The position numbers and the translations under genes are program-made. 21,372 bases of DNA from Candidatus Levyibacteriota bacterium (GTDB taxonomy: Bacteria; Patescibacteriota; Microgenomatia; Levybacterales; UBA12049), in assembly GCA_023245515.1 (NCBI GenBank), contig JAHFKE010000014.1, positions 1 to 21,372 on the forward strand. The letters are read 5' to 3'. The notes under the pieces were generated by a model that was not told the DNA's origin, searched no databases, and worked only from the letters and a program-made list of their open reading frames with translations. Each line of letters begins with the position of its first letter. Position 1 is the first letter of the stretch. This document shows, in pieces, positions 18,560 through 21,372 of the stretch.

Positions 18560-21372
18560 ATGTTTAAAGCTGTAAATTCAAAGGTTGATTTTCCTCACAA
18601 TGAACGGGAGTTGCTTGCGAAATGGTATGAGGATGGGATAGTTGAAAAGTATCTACACCGCAACGATGCTTCAGAAAAGCGTTTTTCTTTTCTGGATGGT
18701 CCGATAACTGCCAATAATCCTATGGGGGTGCATCACGCATGGGGAAGAACGTATAAGGATTTGTGGCAGAGGTTTTGGAACATGCGGGGATACAGGCAGC
18801 GTTTTCAGAACGGGTTTGATTGTCAAGGCTTGTGGGTGGAGGTAGAAGTTGAAAAAGAACTGGGTATAAGAAATAAAAAAGAGATTGAAAATCTTGTACC
18901 GGGGGATAAAAAGGCCAGTATTGCTAAATTTGTGGAGCTTTGTAAGGAGCGTGTTCTGAAATTTAGCGAAATCCAGACACAGCAAAGTAAACGACTTGGT
19001 TATTTCATGGACTGGGATAATTCTTACTATACTATGTCAGACGAAAATAACTATATGATCTGGCATTTCCTCAAAACCTGTTATGAGAAGGGCTGGATCT
19101 ACAAAGGCGCAGACAGTGTTCCATGGTGTCCACGCTGTGAGACTGCAATCTCTCAGCACGAGATGCTCACAGAGGATTATAAAGAGCTTACTCATGAGAC
19201 AGTATTTTTCAAGCTGCATGTCACAACAAAGGGGTGGGGAAATACTTCACTTCTTGCATGGACTACGACACCCTGGACAATTCCTGCACACGTTGCGATC
19301 GGTATAAATACGAAACTTACTTACGGCATTTGGGAAAATGACCAAACTTTTGAGAGGCTTGTTTTTGTTATAAAAGATGAAAACGGCATGATTCCTACGA
19401 GGACATTAAAAAATAAGCAGCTTCCCGTTCATGAATATATCTTCAACGGGCTTGACAAAGAGAGGGGCAACTATGTTTTGGTAAAAGAGATCCCTGCAAA
19501 AGACTTAATCGGACTTACGTATGATGCTCCTTTTGATCATTTGCCCATCGTGAAACAAGCTCAAGAAGAAAAGCCTCACGCTTTCCATAAAGTAGTTGAT
19601 GCTTCAAATATCGTTACTGCAATTGAAGGTACGGGTATTCTTCATGTCGCTCCAGGAGCAGGTAAAGAGGATTTCGATCTTGGCAAGAAAGAGCATATGC
19701 CAATTATCTCTCCGATCGATGATACAGCTACGTATGTTTCGGGAATGGATGAGTTTAGCGGTAAAAATGCCAAAAAACATCCTGAACTCATCATCGACTA
19801 TCTGAAGGAGAAAGATGGAGGGAAGTTCCTCCTTAAGACGCTTCATTACACTCATCGCTATCCTGCTTGCTGGCGCTGCAAAACAGAGCTAGTCTGGAAA
19901 GTTACAGAAGAATGGTATATCTCTATGGATAAGCCTGAATATGGAAAAGGTAAGACGCTCAGGCAACAGATGATGGAGACGGCAAAAATGATTGAATGGC
20001 ACCCATCTTTTGGTCTTGAAAGAGAACTGGACTGGCTGACGAACATGCATGATTGGCTTATCAGCAAGAAGAATAGATATTGGGGATTGGCACTGCCTAT
20101 CTATGAGTGTCAAGAATGCGGGCATTTTGAAGTCCTCGGAAATAAGGAGGAATTAAAAGAAAAAGCGGTTTCCGGTTGGGATGAATTTGAATCCCACACC
20201 CCTCACAAGCCTTATATAGATGATGTAAAGATTGTATGCACAAAGTGTAGCTCCATTGTTCCCAGGGTGAATGATGTAGGTAATGTCTGGCTTGATGCCG
20301 GAATCGTTCCGTTTTCAACATATGTCGATCCTGAGACAGGAAAGCTCAGTTATACAGTAGACAAGAAATATTGGCAACATTGGTTCCCTGCGGATTTTAT
20401 TACAGAATCTTTTCCAGGACAATTCAAGAATTGGTTTTATTGCCTTATTGCTATGTCGACAGTTCTTGAGAAAAAGAACCCTTTCAAGACGGTGCTTGGT
20501 TTTGCATCGGTAGTAGGAGAGGACGGGAGGCCGATGCATAAATCATGGGGGAATTCGATTGAGTTTAATGAGGGAGCTGACAAGATAGGTGTGGACGTGA
20601 TGCGATGGATGTACGTGGTTGCTGATCCTGAACAGAATCTCAGCTTTGGGTATAAGAAGGCTGATGAGACAAGGCGCAGGTTTCATCTGATGCTTTGGAA
20701 TATTTATAGTTTTTTTGTGACCTACGCCAATATTGACGGATGGGAACAGGCTCAAGTCATCAAGTCATCAAGTCATAAAGTCGAAAGTGCAAGCGTATTG
20801 GATCGGTGGATTGTGAGCCGTTTGCATGAAACGATTCAGTCAGTAACGATTAATCTTGAGAAATATAATCCGCAGAAGGCAGCAGGTAGTATAGAAGATT
20901 TTGTGAATGATCTCTCTTTGTGGTACGTCAGACGTAGCCGCGATAGGATAGGTCCCGCAGCTGAAGATGAAAATGATAGAAATGCCTGCTACGAAACACT
21001 TTATATCGTTTTGCTCACCTTATCAAAGATCATCGCACCGTTCATGCCATTTATTGCTGAAGAAATTCATATGAATCTCGCGAATGGTAATAGTGTTCAT
21101 CTGGCAGATTTTCCGGAATCACGCGAATCTTTGGTGAATAAAAAATTGGAAAAAGAGATGATCGTAGGGCGTGAGTTGGCATCAATTGTCCTTATGAAAA
21201 GGAAGGTCACAGGTGTACGCGTAAGAATTCCTCTCAAAGAGGTGGGATACACTGGTCCAGAGGAATTGTCAGAAGATGTGAGAAAGATTGTTGAAGAAGA
21301 AGTAAACGTGCAAAAATTGATGTGGAACGGGAAAAGTAGCGAGTATGAAGTTGTAACAAAGGAGGAAGACTT
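18560..21372 (+). CDS. ileS: Isoleucyl-tRNA synthetase IleS (3' end beyond window)
   Basis: The frame is open for about 937 codons from ATG 18560 to the window edge. IleS charges tRNA-Ile and edits misactivated valine. The N-terminal catalytic signature is FLDGPITANNPMGVHHAWGR (44-63), so the HIGH motif is HHAW (58-61). The editing domain shows AWTTTPWTIPAHVAIGI and HVAPGAGKEDFDLG. Cysteine pairs that may bind zinc are WCPRC, CWRC, CQEC and CTKC. The second catalytic motif is EDGRPMHKSWGN, with PMHKS in place of KMSKS (about residues 658-662). After it come an anticodon-binding domain (SVLDRWIVSRLHETI, SLWYVRRSRDRIG, LSKIIAPFMPFIAEEIH) and a C-terminal part. The closely related ValRS and LeuRS fit less well. 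A tandem repeat interrupts the boundary before the anticodon domain. Confidence 0.9.
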   Translation, partial: MFKAVNSKVDFPHNERELLAKWYEDGIVEKYLHRNDASEKRFSFLDGPITANNPMGVHHAWGRTYKDLWQRFWNMRGYRQRFQNGFDCQGLWVEVEVEKELGIRNKKEIENLVPGDKKASIAKFVELCKERVLKFSEIQTQQSKRLGYFMDWDNSYYTMSDENNYMIWHFLKTCYEKGWIYKGADSVPWCPRCETAISQHEMLTEDYKELTHETVFFKLHVTTKGWGNTSLLAWTTTPWTIPAHVAIGINTKLTYGIWENDQTFERLVFVIKDENGMIPTRTLKNKQLPVHEYIFNGLDKERGNYVLVKEIPAKDLIGLTYDAPFDHLPIVKQAQEEKPHAFHKVVDASNIVTAIEGTGILHVAPGAGKEDFDLGKKEHMPIISPIDDTATYVSGMDEFSGKNAKKHPELIIDYLKEKDGGKFLLKTLHYTHRYPACWRCKTELVWKVTEEWYISMDKPEYGKGKTLRQQMMETAKMIEWHPSFGLERELDWLTNMHDWLISKKNRYWGLALPIYECQECGHFEVLGNKEELKEKAVSGWDEFESHTPHKPYIDDVKIVCTKCSSIVPRVNDVGNVWLDAGIVPFSTYVDPETGKLSYTVDKKYWQHWFPADFITESFPGQFKNWFYCLIAMSTVLEKKNPFKTVLGFASVVGEDGRPMHKSWGNSIEFNEGADKIGVDVMRWMYVVADPEQNLSFGYKKADETRRRFHLMLWNIYSFFVTYANIDGWEQAQVIKSSSHKVESASVLDRWIVSRLHETIQSVTINLEKYNPQKAAGSIEDFVNDLSLWYVRRSRDRIGPAAEDENDRNACYETLYIVLLTLSKIIAPFMPFIAEEIHMNLANGNSVHLADFPESRESLVNKKLEKEMIVGRELASIVLMKRKVTGVRVRIPLKEVGYTGPEELSEDVRKIVEEEVNVQKLMWNGKSSEYEVVTKEED
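20754..20785. repeat. Tandem AAGTCATC repeat within ileS
   Basis: Four eight-base units read AAGTCATC, AAGTCATC, AAGTCATA and AAGTCGAA. They keep the ileS frame and encode VIKSSSHKVES, between the catalytic module and the anticodon-binding domain. The 13-base string AAGTCATCAAGTC also appears inverted in the ftsA-ftsZ gap (12998-13010). Confidence 0.65.

Noticed and set aside
19083..19307. Small open frames within 18671-20755 on both strands
   Set aside because: The continuous ileS frame from 18560 to the window edge, with all domain motifs in order, explains the region.
20754..20785. CRISPR-like array in ileS
   Set aside because: The units are eight-base direct tandem repeats without spacers and are translated in the ileS frame.

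Overview
The window is a bacterial cell-wall and division (dcw-type) gene cluster followed by a more mixed accessory stretch. The gene content and several minimal protein versions point to a Candidate Phyla Radiation / Patescibacteria genome, most likely Microgenomates-like. The evidence is short spacers, few Shine-Dalgarno sequences, several probable leaderless transcripts, a very short FtsQ, an IleS with HHAW and PMHKS signatures, and palindromic GC-rich inserts inside coding regions. This placement is inference from sequence style; no phylogeny was run. TGA ends murG (11166-11168), so UGA is a stop here, which argues against the UGA-glycine code of Gracilibacteria/Absconditabacteria.

Layout. 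Positions 3-755 hold the 3' part of murE. A GC-rich structured spacer (about 762-867) follows, then pgeF (880-1614), murC, a short murB-like gene, murA, a GlmU-type uridylyltransferase and a separate left-handed beta-helix protein. Next come a membrane-anchored, truncated MurF-like ligase, mraY, an ftsW/rodA-type SEDS gene, murG, a mini-ftsQ, ftsA and ftsZ (13063-14220). All are on the + strand. An intrinsic terminator follows ftsZ. After it lies an AT-rich pair of small genes (14280-15049). Next are a reverse-strand metF-like reductase (15139-16029), divergently arranged with a glycogen-debranching-type (alpha/alpha)6 glycosidase gene (16093-17880), a type IV pilin-like gene (17968-18516) and ileS (18560 to the window edge, no stop in the window).

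How the genes work together. GlmU-like and LbH proteins would supply UDP-GlcNAc, and MurA (with MurB) would make UDP-MurNAc. MurC, MurE and MurF extend the peptide, and PgeF corrects misincorporated residues in it. MraY and MurG build lipid I and lipid II, the SEDS protein polymerises glycan, and FtsQ/FtsA/FtsZ form the division core. Neither murD nor ddl lies between murE and ftsZ. MurB and MurF both lack their usual C-terminal domains, so the precursor pathway here is either completed by genes outside the window or works in an altered form.

The main points for a second look are the truncated MurB and MurF, the structured murE-pgeF spacer, several families of short repeats (inside murG, murE and ileS, on both sides of murG, and at gene 3' ends), a run of leaderless-type promoters, and the small two-gene cassette after ftsZ. 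I did not find a CRISPR array, tRNA, rRNA, transposase or a clear new defence system.
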